A program made the translations under genes and the position numbers. Below, one piece after another: positions 50,561 through 59,610 of a DNA stretch of 64,000 bases. The stretch is taken from NCBI RefSeq assembly GCF_003254545.1, contig NZ_QJRH01000068.1, positions 186,001-250,000 of the forward strand, in the 5' to 3' direction. The DNA comes from Flavobacterium tistrianum. Its GTDB lineage: Bacteria; Bacteroidota; Bacteroidia; Flavobacteriales; Flavobacteriaceae. The first letter of the stretch is position 1; every line of letters starts with the position of its first letter. The notes under the pieces are model-generated. The model was given only the letters and a program-made list of their open reading frames with translations, did not search any database and was not told the DNA's origin.

Positions 50561-52207
50561 TTATTCGCTTTTAACAACTTCTCTTTTAACCAGTTCCCTT
50601 TTTGCTACATCATAATAATGTTCAATCGTAACATGATTACTATTTTCTGGTGTATTTTCTAATTCGTACGCTTCTTTAAATCCTTTCAGCTTCACTTTGA
50701 TGTTTTCATCTACAGCTCTGGTTTCTTTAAATTCACGAATTAAATCCAAAACATCATGCGCAATATACTCGGTATCATGAGCATTGATAATTACTTTTGA
50801 ATTTTCTGGAATTTCCGCCAACGTTTGTTTGATTGCCGCTTTATTTAAAAATGAAACTTCTTGGGCTAAATCGATGTGAATGATATCTCCATCCTCATAT
50901 TCTTCTTTTTTAAAGACATAAGCTCTTTTCAGGTTTCCTCTCAAAACAAAGATGATACTGATGATAATTCCCAGCGCAACCCCTTTTAGCAAATCTGTCG
51001 CAACAACAAAGACCAAAGTTGCAATGAAAGGTACAAACTGGTATTTCCCCTTTTCCCAGAAATGCATAAAGGTTGCTGGTTTTGCTAATTTATATCCGAC
51101 CAAAATTAAAACGGTAGCCAATGTTGCCAAAGGAATTTTGTTTAGAATTGCTGGTATAGACAATACACTTATTAACAAAAGCACACCATGAATAATGGCA
51201 GACATTTTAGATTTTGCTCCCGCATTGTTATTCGCAGACGATCTTACAACCACAGAAGTCATAGGCAAACCTCCTAAAAGAGAACTTACCATATTACCCA
51301 CACCTTGCGCTCTAAGTTCAACATTGGTATTTGTGTAACGTTTTTGCACATCCATTCTATCAGAAGCCTCGATACATAACAGCGTTTCAATAGAAGCGAC
51401 AATGGCAATTGTAATAGCAACTACCCAAACTTGCGGATTTGTAACAGCGGTGAAGTCTGGCATAATTATAATTGATTTAAAGTCTTCAAAAGATTTTGGA
51501 ACTGGCAAAGAAACCAAATGTTCTTTTGCAATTGCCAAAGTGCTTCCTGTAGATACAAATATTTCGTTTAAAACTACTCCAGCAATAACAGCAACCAAAG
51601 CTCCAGGAACTAGTTTTATTCTTTTTAAGAAAGGAACTTTTTCCCAAGCCAATAAAATTACCAATGAAACTGCAGAAACCACAACAGCTCCTAAGTGAAT
51701 ATGATTTAAAAGATTAAACAAAAATGAAAATGAATTACTTCCATCATTTTGAATAAATGCCTGATCTCCTTCGAAATCTGCATCATAACCAAATGCATGC
51801 GGTATTTGTTTTAAGATGATAATGATTCCGATACCGGCTAACATTCCCTCGATTACGTTTGTCGGAAAATAGTTCGATATACTTCCGGCTTTTAAAAATC
51901 CTAATGCTAATTGAATTAATCCAGCAATAAAAACAGACATTAAAAATACATCGAAAGCTCCTAAATCGGTAATGGCGGTTAAAATGATAGCTGTTAACCC
52001 AGCAGCTGGACCCGATACGCTAATATGTGACTGGCTCAAATATCCTACAACGATACCACCCACAACACCAGCGATAATTCCAGAAAATAATGGTGCTCCA
52101 GAAGCCATTGCAATACCTAAACACAACGGAAGAGCCACCAAGAAAACCACTAAACCTGAAGCAAAATCAGATTTAAGGTTGGCAAAAAGATTGATTTTTT
52201 TTGTCAT
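50561..52207 (-). CDS. SulP family anion transporter (probable bicarbonate)
   Basis: A 548-residue inner-membrane protein with about 10-12 hydrophobic segments, the sulfate transporter signature near the N-terminus (GLVVFLVALPLCLGIAMASGAPLF) and a truncated STAS-like C-terminal domain (about 445-530, DIIHIDLAQEVSFLNKAAIK). Its partner is a beta-carbonic anhydrase, so bicarbonate is the likely substrate, as in BicA-type SulP proteins. It follows a small gene of unknown function. Confidence 0.9.
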   Translation of the reverse strand: MTKKINLFANLKSDFASGLVVFLVALPLCLGIAMASGAPLFSGIIAGVVGGIVVGYLSQSHISVSGPAAGLTAIILTAITDLGAFDVFLMSVFIAGLIQLALGFLKAGSISNYFPTNVIEGMLAGIGIIIILKQIPHAFGYDADFEGDQAFIQNDGSNSFSFLFNLLNHIHLGAVVVSAVSLVILLAWEKVPFLKRIKLVPGALVAVIAGVVLNEIFVSTGSTLAIAKEHLVSLPVPKSFEDFKSIIIMPDFTAVTNPQVWVVAITIAIVASIETLLCIEASDRMDVQKRYTNTNVELRAQGVGNMVSSLLGGLPMTSVVVRSSANNNAGAKSKMSAIIHGVLLLISVLSIPAILNKIPLATLATVLILVGYKLAKPATFMHFWEKGKYQFVPFIATLVFVVATDLLKGVALGIIISIIFVLRGNLKRAYVFKKEEYEDGDIIHIDLAQEVSFLNKAAIKQTLAEIPENSKVIINAHDTEYIAHDVLDLIREFKETRAVDENIKVKLKGFKEAYELENTPENSNHVTIEHYYDVAKRELVKREVVKSE

Positions 52208-52290
52208 AATATAATACTAAAAAAATTATTCATTAAAGATTTACCCCATCTCGATAGAAATGCGGCTAAAGTTCAAAATAATCGGAAGTA

Positions 52291-52572
52291 TTATGCTACG
52301 TTAGGTGGTGGAGCAAATATGCTCGGAGAGATATTGTCTAGTTTGACAATGTTTTCTGAAATGATTGTTTTTTTCTCGATGTAAACCGGAATCAAAACTT
52401 CATGCTCAAGAATAGTAGGGTGAACTACATTTTTAAGTTCTTTATGCACTTCTTCTTCAGCGATACTAAAAGATATAGCCGTATTATTCCCTTTCTTTAA
52501 CGCCTGAACAATTGTCGGGGTCGATAAGAAGGCAATAAATATGAATAATAATATGCGAGCTATAAATTTCAT
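52291..52572 (-). CDS. Small hypothetical exported protein
   Basis: A 93-residue protein beginning MKFIARILLFIFIAFLSTP, a signal peptide or single anchor; the ATG at 52572 is preferred over the one 24 bp upstream. The rest is short and polar (HKELKNVVHPTILEHEVLIP) ending SIFAPPPNVA. It lies 83 bp upstream of the SulP gene on the same strand. No family is recognised; the Pro-rich ending resembles truncated efflux-associated peptides but this is not firm. Confidence 0.55.
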   Translation of the reverse strand: MKFIARILLFIFIAFLSTPTIVQALKKGNNTAISFSIAEEEVHKELKNVVHPTILEHEVLIPVYIEKKTIISENIVKLDNISPSIFAPPPNVA

Positions 52573-52636
52573 TGAAGCAAAAATAGCGTTAAACAAATAA
52601 AATCAAAGAGATTTTTATAGAAATTTAACATAAACA

Positions 52637-52670
52637 AAAAAGCAGAATGCAATTTCCATTCCATTCTGCT
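52637..52670 (-). terminator. dps terminator
   Basis: On the minus strand AGCAGAATG, a loop and CATTCTGCTTTTTTG, 25 bp after the dps stop. Confidence 0.85.
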
Positions 52671-52694
52671 TCTATTTTATTAAAAACCAATATT

Positions 52695-53174
52695 TTATAA
52701 TGATTCTTCTAACCAAGCATTCATCATCCAAATTGTTTTTTCCTGCTCAGCAATGAAGTCACTCATCATAGAATTGGTACCTTCATCACTAATTTCACCA
52801 GATTTGTTCAATATTTCTCTTTCAATTTTTAATAAATCTGATAAAGAATGAACAATAAGCTGCACTGCTTTTTCATCGTTAGAAATATTCTTTCCAACCG
52901 TTAATTTATTATTTTTAATATAATCGTCAAAAGTATGCAGAGGCGTTCCTCCTATTGTTAGTACTCTTTCTGCGATCATATCTATTTTTAATTGCGCATC
53001 TGTATATAATTCTTCAAATTTTACATGCAAATCGAAGAAACGTTTTCCACGAATATTCCAATGAATACCTCTCAAGTTCTGATAATATACTTGAAAATTT
53101 GATAACAATACATTCAGTTCTTTTACTAATAATTCTGATTCTTTTACTGGTAATCCTAAAATATTTGTCTTCAT
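52695..53174 (-). CDS. dps: Dps family DNA-binding ferritin
   Basis: A 159-residue Dps/ferritin-like four-helix bundle that stores iron and protects DNA. Ferroxidase residues are in RGIHWNIRGKRFFDLHVKFEELY (His, Asp and Glu in the family order) and the helices are normal. It is divergent from oxyR with a 107-bp shared gap, so OxyR probably controls it. A -7 box (53202-53209) lies 28 bp before the ATG. Confidence 0.94.
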   Translation of the reverse strand: MKTNILGLPVKESELLVKELNVLLSNFQVYYQNLRGIHWNIRGKRFFDLHVKFEELYTDAQLKIDMIAERVLTIGGTPLHTFDDYIKNNKLTVGKNISNDEKAVQLIVHSLSDLLKIEREILNKSGEISDEGTNSMMSDFIAEQEKTIWMMNAWLEESL

Positions 53175-53201
53175 AATTTAATTTTTTACACTAATTTACT
53201 A

Positions 53202-53209
53202 CAAATTTA
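53202..53209 (-). promoter_or_regulatory. dps -7 box
   Basis: TAAATTTG on the minus strand, upstream of dps. The intervening region to oxyR would hold an OxyR site, but I see no convincing palindrome. Confidence 0.55.
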
Positions 53210-53253
53210 GAGTAACTTTATTAAAATAAACATAAATAAAAATTATATTTTCC

Positions 53254-53261
53254 TATTTTTG
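53254..53261 (+). promoter_or_regulatory. oxyR -7 box
   Basis: TATTTTTG, a TAnnTTTG match 20 bp before the oxyR ATG. Confidence 0.6.
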
Positions 53262-53281
53262 CATCACAAATTACTATCAAC

Positions 53282-54226
53282 ATGACTATAACTCAATTGC
53301 AATATGTGTTAGCGGTTGCTGAGCATAAAAACTTCACTCTTGCTGCAGAAAAATGCTTCGTAACACAGCCAACATTAAGTATGCAAATACAAAAAATTGA
53401 AGAAGAACTTAATATTTTAATTTTCGACAGAAGCAAAAAACCGATTCAGCTTACTGATATAGGACAGAAAATTGTAAGTCAGGCAAAAAACATCGTAAAC
53501 GAAGCTGATCGTATAAAAGATATTGTAGAACAGCAGAAAGGTTTCATAGGAGGAGAATTTCGCTTAGGAATAATTCCAACGATTATGCCAACTCTTCTAC
53601 CAATGTTTTTGAATAATTTCATTAAGAAATATCCAAAAGTAAAACTCTTAATCGAAGAGTTGAATACAGAGGAAATTATTCTGAAACTAAAAAATGGACA
53701 CCTAGATGCTGCAATTGCCGCAACACCGCTTGAAGACGAAAAAATCAAAGAAATTGTATTGTATTTCGAGCCATTTGTCGCTTACATTCCAGAACATCAT
53801 GCTAGTTTCCAGAAAGAAGAAATTGAAGTAGCCGACTTAAACCTGAATGAAATACTCCTTTTACAAGATGGCCACTGCTTTAGAGACGGCATTTTGAATT
53901 TGTGCAAAAGCGTCTCAGACGTCGACCAGACTAATTTCCAGATTCAAAGCGGAAGTTTTGAAACCTTAATTAAATTGGCAGACGAAGGTCTTGGTACAAC
54001 GTTACTTCCGTACTTGCACACCTTAGACTTAAAAGAATCCGATAAACTGAAGCTCCGTAATTTTAAGGAGCCAAAACCTGCTCGAGAGGTAAGTTTGATT
54101 TACCCAAAGAGCGAATTAAAAATGCAAATCATTGATGCACTTAGATCTACAATTGCAGGAGTTGTAAAAGGCGCAATTGTTTTTCAGAATGTTCAAATCA
54201 TTAGTCCATTACAAAAGAAAGCATAA
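53282..54226 (+). CDS. oxyR: Hydrogen peroxide-sensing LysR regulator OxyR
   Basis: A 314-residue LysR-type activator. The helix-turn-helix (ITQLQYVLAVAEHKNFTLAA, CFVTQPTLSMQIQKIEEELN) is followed by an effector domain with the redox pair at Cys199 and Cys208 (DGHCFRDGILNLC), the same positions as in E. coli OxyR. It is divergent from dps, the expected target, and ends with a strong terminator. sodC lies 5 kb away. Confidence 0.95.
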   Translation: MTITQLQYVLAVAEHKNFTLAAEKCFVTQPTLSMQIQKIEEELNILIFDRSKKPIQLTDIGQKIVSQAKNIVNEADRIKDIVEQQKGFIGGEFRLGIIPTIMPTLLPMFLNNFIKKYPKVKLLIEELNTEEIILKLKNGHLDAAIAATPLEDEKIKEIVLYFEPFVAYIPEHHASFQKEEIEVADLNLNEILLLQDGHCFRDGILNLCKSVSDVDQTNFQIQSGSFETLIKLADEGLGTTLLPYLHTLDLKESDKLKLRNFKEPKPAREVSLIYPKSELKMQIIDALRSTIAGVVKGAIVFQNVQIISPLQKKA

Positions 54227-54229
54227 TAA

Positions 54230-54257
54230 AAAAGGAGCCAAATTGGCTCCTTTTTTT
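54230..54257 (+). terminator. oxyR terminator
   Basis: AAAGGAGCCAA, one base and TTGGCTCCTTTTTTT, 3 bp after the stop. Confidence 0.9.
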
Positions 54258-54453
54258 ATACTTTAATTAGCTGTAGACTTTGTTTTAATTCTGGTTTTCC
54301 GACAACGAAATTCAGTAACCATTCTTGCAATTGTTCCATTTCGTAAGGTAACAGCGTTTTGATAGCTTTTTCTAGCTCTTTGCAGAAAAGTACCGGATCG
54401 AAACTAACTCTTTCAAGTATTGATTTCGTGTAATCAAACATCATTTTTGACAT
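54256..54453 (-). CDS. Small conserved hypothetical protein (65 residues)
   Basis: A mostly helical protein (YTKSILERVSFDPVLFCKELEK, TLLPYEMEQLQEWLLNFVVG) that overlaps the oxyR terminator at its stop. An ATG four residues in (MMFDYTKS) is an alternative start. Proteins of this kind occur widely in Flavobacteria; no function is known. It is probably monocistronic. Confidence 0.65.
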   Translation of the reverse strand: MSKMMFDYTKSILERVSFDPVLFCKELEKAIKTLLPYEMEQLQEWLLNFVVGKPELKQSLQLIKV

Positions 54454-54619
54454 AATAAAATAAGATTTTCGGGGGTTATCTATTTTTTTAAACTCGAACC
54501 AAAATTAAACAAATAACTAACATAAATATTACTTTTAACTTATTTTTTTAAAAACTTTAGCAACGAATACGTTTTCTTAAAAGAAATAAATCAATGTAGA
54601 ATTATTCTAAATTATTCAT

Positions 54620-55282
54620 TTAAACCTTTTTAAAAGCTCGAAACATTTCTCTTTTTCCTGGAGGCCCTGTTAATTTTTCCACGGTAAATCCGACTTCGAT
54701 CATACTTCTTTTAACAACTCCTCGAGCTGCGTATGTAACCAAAACGCCGTTTGGTTTTAAACTATTGTACATTTTCTGAAAAATTTCGGTACTCCAAAGC
54801 TCCGGCTGCACTCTATATCCGAAGGCGTCAAAGTAAATCAAATCAAAAATCTCAAAATCGTTTATTTCGTGAAAAAATTGTTTCCTTTTGGTTAACGAGA
54901 ACAGATCGCAAATTTCTGCTTTTTCATTCCATTCACTTTTATGCATTTTCTCAAAAATGTTCTCAAATTCCAATGCGTCAAGTTCAGCTGCATAATTCAT
55001 TTCCAAGATTTCATCTGAATCAACAGGATACGCTTCTACTCCAATATAATCAATTTTCTGATTTTTTCTAATAGCTTCTAAATACGTGATAAAAGCATTC
55101 AAACCAGTCCCGAAACCTATTTCCAATATACTTATAGGAGTATCAAACAACGAAAGTCCGTTTTTAATAAAAACATGTTTTGCTTCCTGAATTGCACCAT
55201 GTTTAGAATGATAACATTCGTCCCATTCAGGCAAACGAATTGTAGTTGAGCCATCTAGCGTTTTAATTATTTCCCTTTTCAC
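54620..55282 (-). CDS. mnmD: tRNA U34 5-methylaminomethyl-2-thiouridine methyltransferase MnmD
   Basis: A 220-residue Rossmann methyltransferase, the stand-alone form of the MnmC methyltransferase half, acting on wobble uridine of tRNA. The SAM site is in SILEIGFGTGLNAFIT, the catalytic/binding segment in FDLIYFDAFGYRVQPELWST, and the C-terminal LTGPPGKREMFRA is a typical MnmD ending. Single gene, no clear partners. Confidence 0.92.
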   Translation of the reverse strand: MKREIIKTLDGSTTIRLPEWDECYHSKHGAIQEAKHVFIKNGLSLFDTPISILEIGFGTGLNAFITYLEAIRKNQKIDYIGVEAYPVDSDEILEMNYAAELDALEFENIFEKMHKSEWNEKAEICDLFSLTKRKQFFHEINDFEIFDLIYFDAFGYRVQPELWSTEIFQKMYNSLKPNGVLVTYAARGVVKRSMIEVGFTVEKLTGPPGKREMFRAFKKV

Positions 55283-55590
55283 CTTTTTAATAATTTAATA
55301 ATAGCTTTTTATTGATTTTCAAGCTATTTCAATAATCAAATTTAGTCAAAACAAATGCGTAAAGCCTTAAAAAACGACACTTTTTTCATAAATTCTTTAT
55401 AAAAACTAACTAAATATTTAAGTTTATTATAGGATAAATAAATCTCAGTTAAAACCCATAAATAATGAATTTTCACTAAGCGTTTTACAGATTTTTACGT
55501 AATTTTGCATTCAATAAATTCCATTTTACACGATATCATCACTTTAGATTTCTGATAGTGAAGAATATCTCACAAAAAACTTACATAACT
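55283..55590. other. 308-bp divergent gap between mnmD and ilvE
   Basis: A very AT-rich region holding the promoters of two divergent genes. For ilvE a -7 box TAATTTTG occurs at 55500-55507. No gene, repeat or RNA structure was seen. Confidence 0.5.
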
Positions 55591-56661
55591 ATGAGTACAA
55601 CTCAAACGAGCAAAATTGAAATCATTAAAGCTGCTTCTACAAAAATAAACGAAGTAGATTTTGACAACTTAAGTTTTGGTGCTGTATTTACAGACCATTT
55701 ATTCGAATGCGATTTTAAAAACGGGCAATGGCAAAATCCTGTCATTAAGCCTTATGCTCCAATTTTAATGGATCCGTCATCAAAAGTCTTCCATTATGGG
55801 CAAGCAATTTTCGAAGGAATGAAAGCTTATAAAGATGACAATAATGATGTTTGGTTGTTTAGACCAGATGAAAACTTTAACCGTTTCAACAAATCTGCTA
55901 TAAGGATGGCAATGCCGGAAGTTCCTGAAGCTATTTTTATGGATGGTTTAAATGAATTATTGAAATTAGACAAAGATTGGATTCAGAGAGGAAACGGAGC
56001 TAGTATGTACATTCGTCCATTTATGATTGCTACAGGTCCTGGAGTTATTGCAAATCCTTCTGACGAATATAAATTTATGATTTTACTTTCTCCTGCAAAA
56101 GCATATTACGGAGGTGAAGTAAAAGTTATCATTGCAGAGCATTTCAGTAGAGCTGCAAATGGCGGTATCGGTGCAGCAAAAGCGGCTGGAAACTACGCTG
56201 CTCAATTCTATCCAACTAACTTGGCAAATAAAGATGGTTTCCAACAAGTTATTTGGACTGATGATGCAACGCATACAAAACTTGAAGAAGCTGGAACAAT
56301 GAACGTTTTCTTCAGAATCAACGATACTTTATTGACAGCTCCAACAAGCGAAAGAATTTTAGATGGTGTTACCAGAAAAAGTTTGATTGCAATGGCTGAA
56401 AAAGAAGGATTAAAAGTTGAAGTTCGTCCAGTAATTGTTTCAGAATTAGTAGAAGCTGCTAAAAACGGATCTTTGAAAGAAATCTTCGGAGCAGGAACTG
56501 CTGCTGTAATCAGCGTTATAAAAGGATTCTCATATAAAGATGAGTATTTTGAAATGGCTCCAATCGAGAATTCTTATGCTTCTTTCTTAAAAGAGAAATT
56601 AACAAGTCTTCAAAACAAACTTTCTGAAGATACTTTTGGATGGACAGTTAAAGTTCAATAA
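55591..56661 (+). CDS. ilvE: Branched-chain amino acid aminotransferase
   Basis: Transfers amino groups between Leu/Ile/Val and 2-oxoglutarate; a 356-residue class IV PLP enzyme. The PLP lysine is in GIGAAKAAGNYAAQFYP, with YGQAIFEGMKAYK, NEFNRFNKS-type substrate residues and EEAGTMNVFFRI. Start ATG at 55591 (MSTTQTSKIEI) gives the normal family length; an upstream ATG adds 11 unrelated residues. Followed by a strong terminator. Confidence 0.93.
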   Translation: MSTTQTSKIEIIKAASTKINEVDFDNLSFGAVFTDHLFECDFKNGQWQNPVIKPYAPILMDPSSKVFHYGQAIFEGMKAYKDDNNDVWLFRPDENFNRFNKSAIRMAMPEVPEAIFMDGLNELLKLDKDWIQRGNGASMYIRPFMIATGPGVIANPSDEYKFMILLSPAKAYYGGEVKVIIAEHFSRAANGGIGAAKAAGNYAAQFYPTNLANKDGFQQVIWTDDATHTKLEEAGTMNVFFRINDTLLTAPTSERILDGVTRKSLIAMAEKEGLKVEVRPVIVSELVEAAKNGSLKEIFGAGTAAVISVIKGFSYKDEYFEMAPIENSYASFLKEKLTSLQNKLSEDTFGWTVKVQ

Positions 56662-56682
56662 TTCCGAGATTAACATAAAAAT

Positions 56683-56717
56683 AAACCCGACAGATTTTTA
56701 AAAATCTGTCGGGTTTT
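56683..56717 (+). terminator. ilvE terminator
   Basis: AAACCCGACAGATTTTT, one base and AAAAATCTGTCGGGTTTT. Confidence 0.92.
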
Positions 56718-56773
56718 CTATTTTCATTATTATTAAATTTTACTGCAGAAAACACCAAGATCAAACACAATCT

Positions 56774-56875
56774 TGTCATTTCGACGGAGGAGAAATCTTC
56801 ACGAGTAACTCCCAATCAGAATCATTAATCTTTGTAGAGTTTCTTGCAAAGATTTCTCCTCCGTCGAAATGACAA
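56774..56875. repeat. 102-bp dispersed hairpin
   Basis: Perfect ends TTGTCATTTCGACGGAGGAG and CTCCTCCGTCGAAATGACAA with the interior elements TCTTTGTAGAGTTTCTTGC, matching the family at 30216, 32031 and 35894. The rest of the 301-bp gap before the MazG-like gene holds TTAGCGTTCTTTGCGTT repeats. Confidence 0.85.
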
Positions 56876-56962
56876 AAATGAGACAAAGCTTTTCGTTCTT
56901 TGCCTTTTTTTACAAGAACTGCAGAAAAAAAACTTAGCGTTCTTTGCGTTAAAAAAACTTCT

Positions 56963-57343
56963 TTACAACAATTTAGAAAAATCAGGTTTAAAATAATTAG
57001 GCCCTTTCATTACTTTTCCGTCTTCTCGATAGATAGGTTTTCCATCTTCACCTAATTTACTCATATTGCTACGCTGAATTTCATCAAAAACAGCCTCAAT
57101 TTTATCTTGTAATCCATGCTCGATAATGGTTCCGCACAAAATGTACATCATATCTCCAAGCGCATCTGCAATTTCAACTAAATCATTATTTTGAACCGCT
57201 TCGTAATATTCTTCATTTTCTTCCTTCATTAAATTATAACGAAGTAGTTTTTTCTCTGCTCCCACATCGGCAATTGGAGTTACACTGTGGCCAATTTTAA
57301 AAGCAGTGTGAAATTCGGTTACGGCGTCAAGTTGTTTTTTCAT
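56963..57343 (-). CDS. MazG-like nucleotide pyrophosphohydrolase
   Basis: A 126-residue all-alpha NTP-PPase of the MazG/PRA-PH superfamily. The metal-binding EExxE...ExxD motif is in LMKEENEEYYEAVQNNDLVEIADALGDMMYILCG. The N-terminal FHTAFKIGHSVTPIADVGAEKK and C-terminal NMSKLGEDGKPIYREDGKVMKGPNYF are typical of single-domain house-cleaning enzymes in Bacteroidota. It may remove damaged nucleotides. Substrate unknown. Confidence 0.87.
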   Translation of the reverse strand: MKKQLDAVTEFHTAFKIGHSVTPIADVGAEKKLLRYNLMKEENEEYYEAVQNNDLVEIADALGDMMYILCGTIIEHGLQDKIEAVFDEIQRSNMSKLGEDGKPIYREDGKVMKGPNYFKPDFSKLL

Positions 57344-57475
57344 ACAGTAGTTTTCTTTTTTTTGCTAATTTAACTCACTTTCTAATAAATCTGAAAATTT
57401 ATTCAATGAAATGAAAAGGCAATTTAGCAGCAAATCGTTTACAAATCTCTAAATTTGCTAAAAATTTTTATCACT

Positions 57476-57664
57476 ATGTTCAGTCAAGGTCAAATACTAT
57501 TTGGAGTATGTTTTTTTATTGCATTTGTAATCATTATGATATTTGCTTATCGAAAAGATTTGAAATTACACAAAGTCTTTTATAAAGGAAATTACAAAGT
57601 ACTCCTTGCCTTTCTGCTTTTCATTGTCCTTTTGTTCGTAATTAAAATCTTTCTAAAAAGATAA
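57476..57664 (+). CDS. Small membrane protein, two transmembrane helices
   Basis: A 62-residue protein: two hydrophobic segments (about 6-23 and 44-60) flank a basic loop (RKDLKLHKVFYKGNYK). The ATG at 57476 was chosen because the hydrophobic region starts right after it; the earlier ATG-like start adds 7 residues. Found in many Flavobacteria; no function known. Confidence 0.65.
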   Translation: MFSQGQILFGVCFFIAFVIIMIFAYRKDLKLHKVFYKGNYKVLLAFLLFIVLLFVIKIFLKR

Positions 57665-57761
57665 ATTATTCTGGTAACAATAAAATAAAACCTAATAATT
57701 CTGGGTTATTAGTAAGACTCATAATAAAATTTATAACTTTACCGAAACCAATTAATCTGCC

Positions 57762-58955
57762 ATGAAAATTCTAAAGTATTTATTTCTTTTTGCACTTTTA
57801 AGCTTTGTTGCTCTTACTGTTTTTGTTGCTACACAGAAAGGAGATTTTTCTGTAGAAAGAAGTAAAGTTATCAATTCGCCTCGTGCAACGGTTTATAACT
57901 ACCTGAACGACTTTAGAAATTACGAAGATTTTGAATCATGGTCGGTTGAAGATCCTTCTATCAAAATGACGTATGCTAATAAAACTAGCGGAAATGGCGC
58001 TACATTTTATTGGGATGGTGCCGACGGAAAAGGAAATTCTATTATTCTTAAAACGAAAGATGGCGAAAGCATCGATCAGAAAATGCAGTTTGATGGTACA
58101 GAAGCTGATGTAAATTGGACTTTAAAAGATACTTTGAACGGAAAAACAAAAGTTACTTGGAAAGGAAAAGGAACTATGAGTTTTCTATTTAAAATATATA
58201 CTGCTCTTCATGGCGGTTCAGATAGAGTTATTGGAACTATCTATGAGAAAAGTTTAGCCAATATTGACAAAAACTTAGATTACGAAACTAGAACTTTTGC
58301 CGTTACAGTAGACGGAGTAGTAAAGAAAACAGAAACTCCTTATATCAAACAGACTTTTACTAGCGAAATTGCCAAAGTAAGTAAAAATGCTAGAATTGTA
58401 ATTCCGAAGCTTATTCATTTTAGCAAAACAAATGGATTGTCTGCAGTAGGAAAACCTTTTATCATTTATCATACTTACGATACTAAAAATGGCTTAGCAA
58501 AAATTTCGATCTGTCTTCCTATTAATAAAGAAATTTCAACTAGCTCAGGAAGTGATATTCTAGCAGGAAAATTAAATGGTTTTGATGCCGTAAAAACAAC
58601 TCTTAACGGAGATTATTCTCATAGAAATGAAGCAATTGCAAAAACAACTGCTTATATCAACAATCAAAAGATTATTCCAGATTTAAGCTGGTCGCATCTT
58701 GAAATTTTGACATTAAGCAAATTGGATGTAAAAGCTTCATCTAAATTGGTTACTGAAATTTATTTCCCGATAAAACCAAAAGTAGTTCCTGCTGCTGTTG
58801 TTACCGATCCTGTTTATGTTCCAGAAAATACTAGTGAAACTCCAAGCGAGCCACGCACTGAACAGCCACGCACAGAACCTGTAAAACGCAAACCAGCCGC
58901 ACCAGCTCCTGCTCCTGCACAAACACCTGCACAAGAAGAAGATTCAGAGTTTTAA
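57762..58955 (+). CDS. SRPBCC/polyketide cyclase-like protein with Pro-rich C-terminal tail
   Basis: A 397-residue protein: an N-terminal hydrophobic anchor (MKILKYLFLFALLSFVALTVF), an SRPBCC domain (about 30-160, VERSKVINSPRATVYNYLND), and a second GyrI-like part (about 195-345, PYIKQTFTSEIAKV). The tail (about 350-390) is rich in Pro, Ala, Glu and Thr with repeated TEQPRTEP. It precedes the sigma operon by about 80 bp on the same strand. A lipid-binding role is possible; no experimental counterpart is known to me. Confidence 0.8.
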   Translation: MKILKYLFLFALLSFVALTVFVATQKGDFSVERSKVINSPRATVYNYLNDFRNYEDFESWSVEDPSIKMTYANKTSGNGATFYWDGADGKGNSIILKTKDGESIDQKMQFDGTEADVNWTLKDTLNGKTKVTWKGKGTMSFLFKIYTALHGGSDRVIGTIYEKSLANIDKNLDYETRTFAVTVDGVVKKTETPYIKQTFTSEIAKVSKNARIVIPKLIHFSKTNGLSAVGKPFIIYHTYDTKNGLAKISICLPINKEISTSSGSDILAGKLNGFDAVKTTLNGDYSHRNEAIAKTTAYINNQKIIPDLSWSHLEILTLSKLDVKASSKLVTEIYFPIKPKVVPAAVVTDPVYVPENTSETPSEPRTEQPRTEPVKRKPAAPAPAPAQTPAQEEDSEF

Positions 58956-59034
58956 ATAATTTCTAAAGGTTCATTAAACCTTTTGCTTTAAATTCTGTCT
59001 AACTTCTATTAAAAAAGTTTACAAAACAAAAAGT

Positions 59035-59577
59035 TTGATAGACGAGAAAGAATTTATAAAACAATTATTAACCCCTGAAACGCAAAATGTTGCGTTTCAA
59101 AAACTCTTGTCTGATTATCAGAAACCTTTGTATTCTCATATTCGAAACATTGTTTTGAATCATGATGATGCCGACGATGTATTGCAGAACACTTTTATAA
59201 AAGTCTTTCAAAATCTTAAAAACTTTAAAGGAGAAAGTAAACTTTTTTCCTGGATGTATCGTATTGCTACCAATGAAGCTTTGACTTTTTTATCGCAAAA
59301 AGCAAAATTAAGTGGGATTTCGTCCGAAGACCTTCAAAATAAAACCATTGATGGCTTAAAAGCCGATCTATATTTTGACGGAGACGAAATTCAAATCAAA
59401 CTTCAAAAAGCAATTGTAACACTTCCAGAAAAACAACAATTAGTTTTCAAAATGAAATATTTTGAAGAATTAAAGTACGAAGAAATTGCAGATATTTTGG
59501 GAACATCTGTCGGAGCTCTTAAAGCATCTTATCATCACGCAGTAAAAAAAATCGAATTATATGTTACATCAAATTAA
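59035..59577 (+). CDS. ECF RNA polymerase sigma factor
   Basis: A 180-residue ECF sigma factor. Region 2 is in HDDADDVLQNTFIKVFQNLKNF and SWMYRIATNEALTFL; region 4 in LPEKQQLVFKMKYFEELKYEE and ILGTSVGALKASYHHAVKKI. The start is a TTG (59035) as no ATG lies before region 2. Followed by a membrane anchor protein and a Spy-like protein in an operon, so it is likely a cell-envelope stress sigma with its own regulators. Confidence 0.92.
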   Translation: MIDEKEFIKQLLTPETQNVAFQKLLSDYQKPLYSHIRNIVLNHDDADDVLQNTFIKVFQNLKNFKGESKLFSWMYRIATNEALTFLSQKAKLSGISSEDLQNKTIDGLKADLYFDGDEIQIKLQKAIVTLPEKQQLVFKMKYFEELKYEEIADILGTSVGALKASYHHAVKKIELYVTSN

Positions 59578-59610
59578 ACCTTTTGTAACTAAAACTGTCT
59601 TATAAGTATT

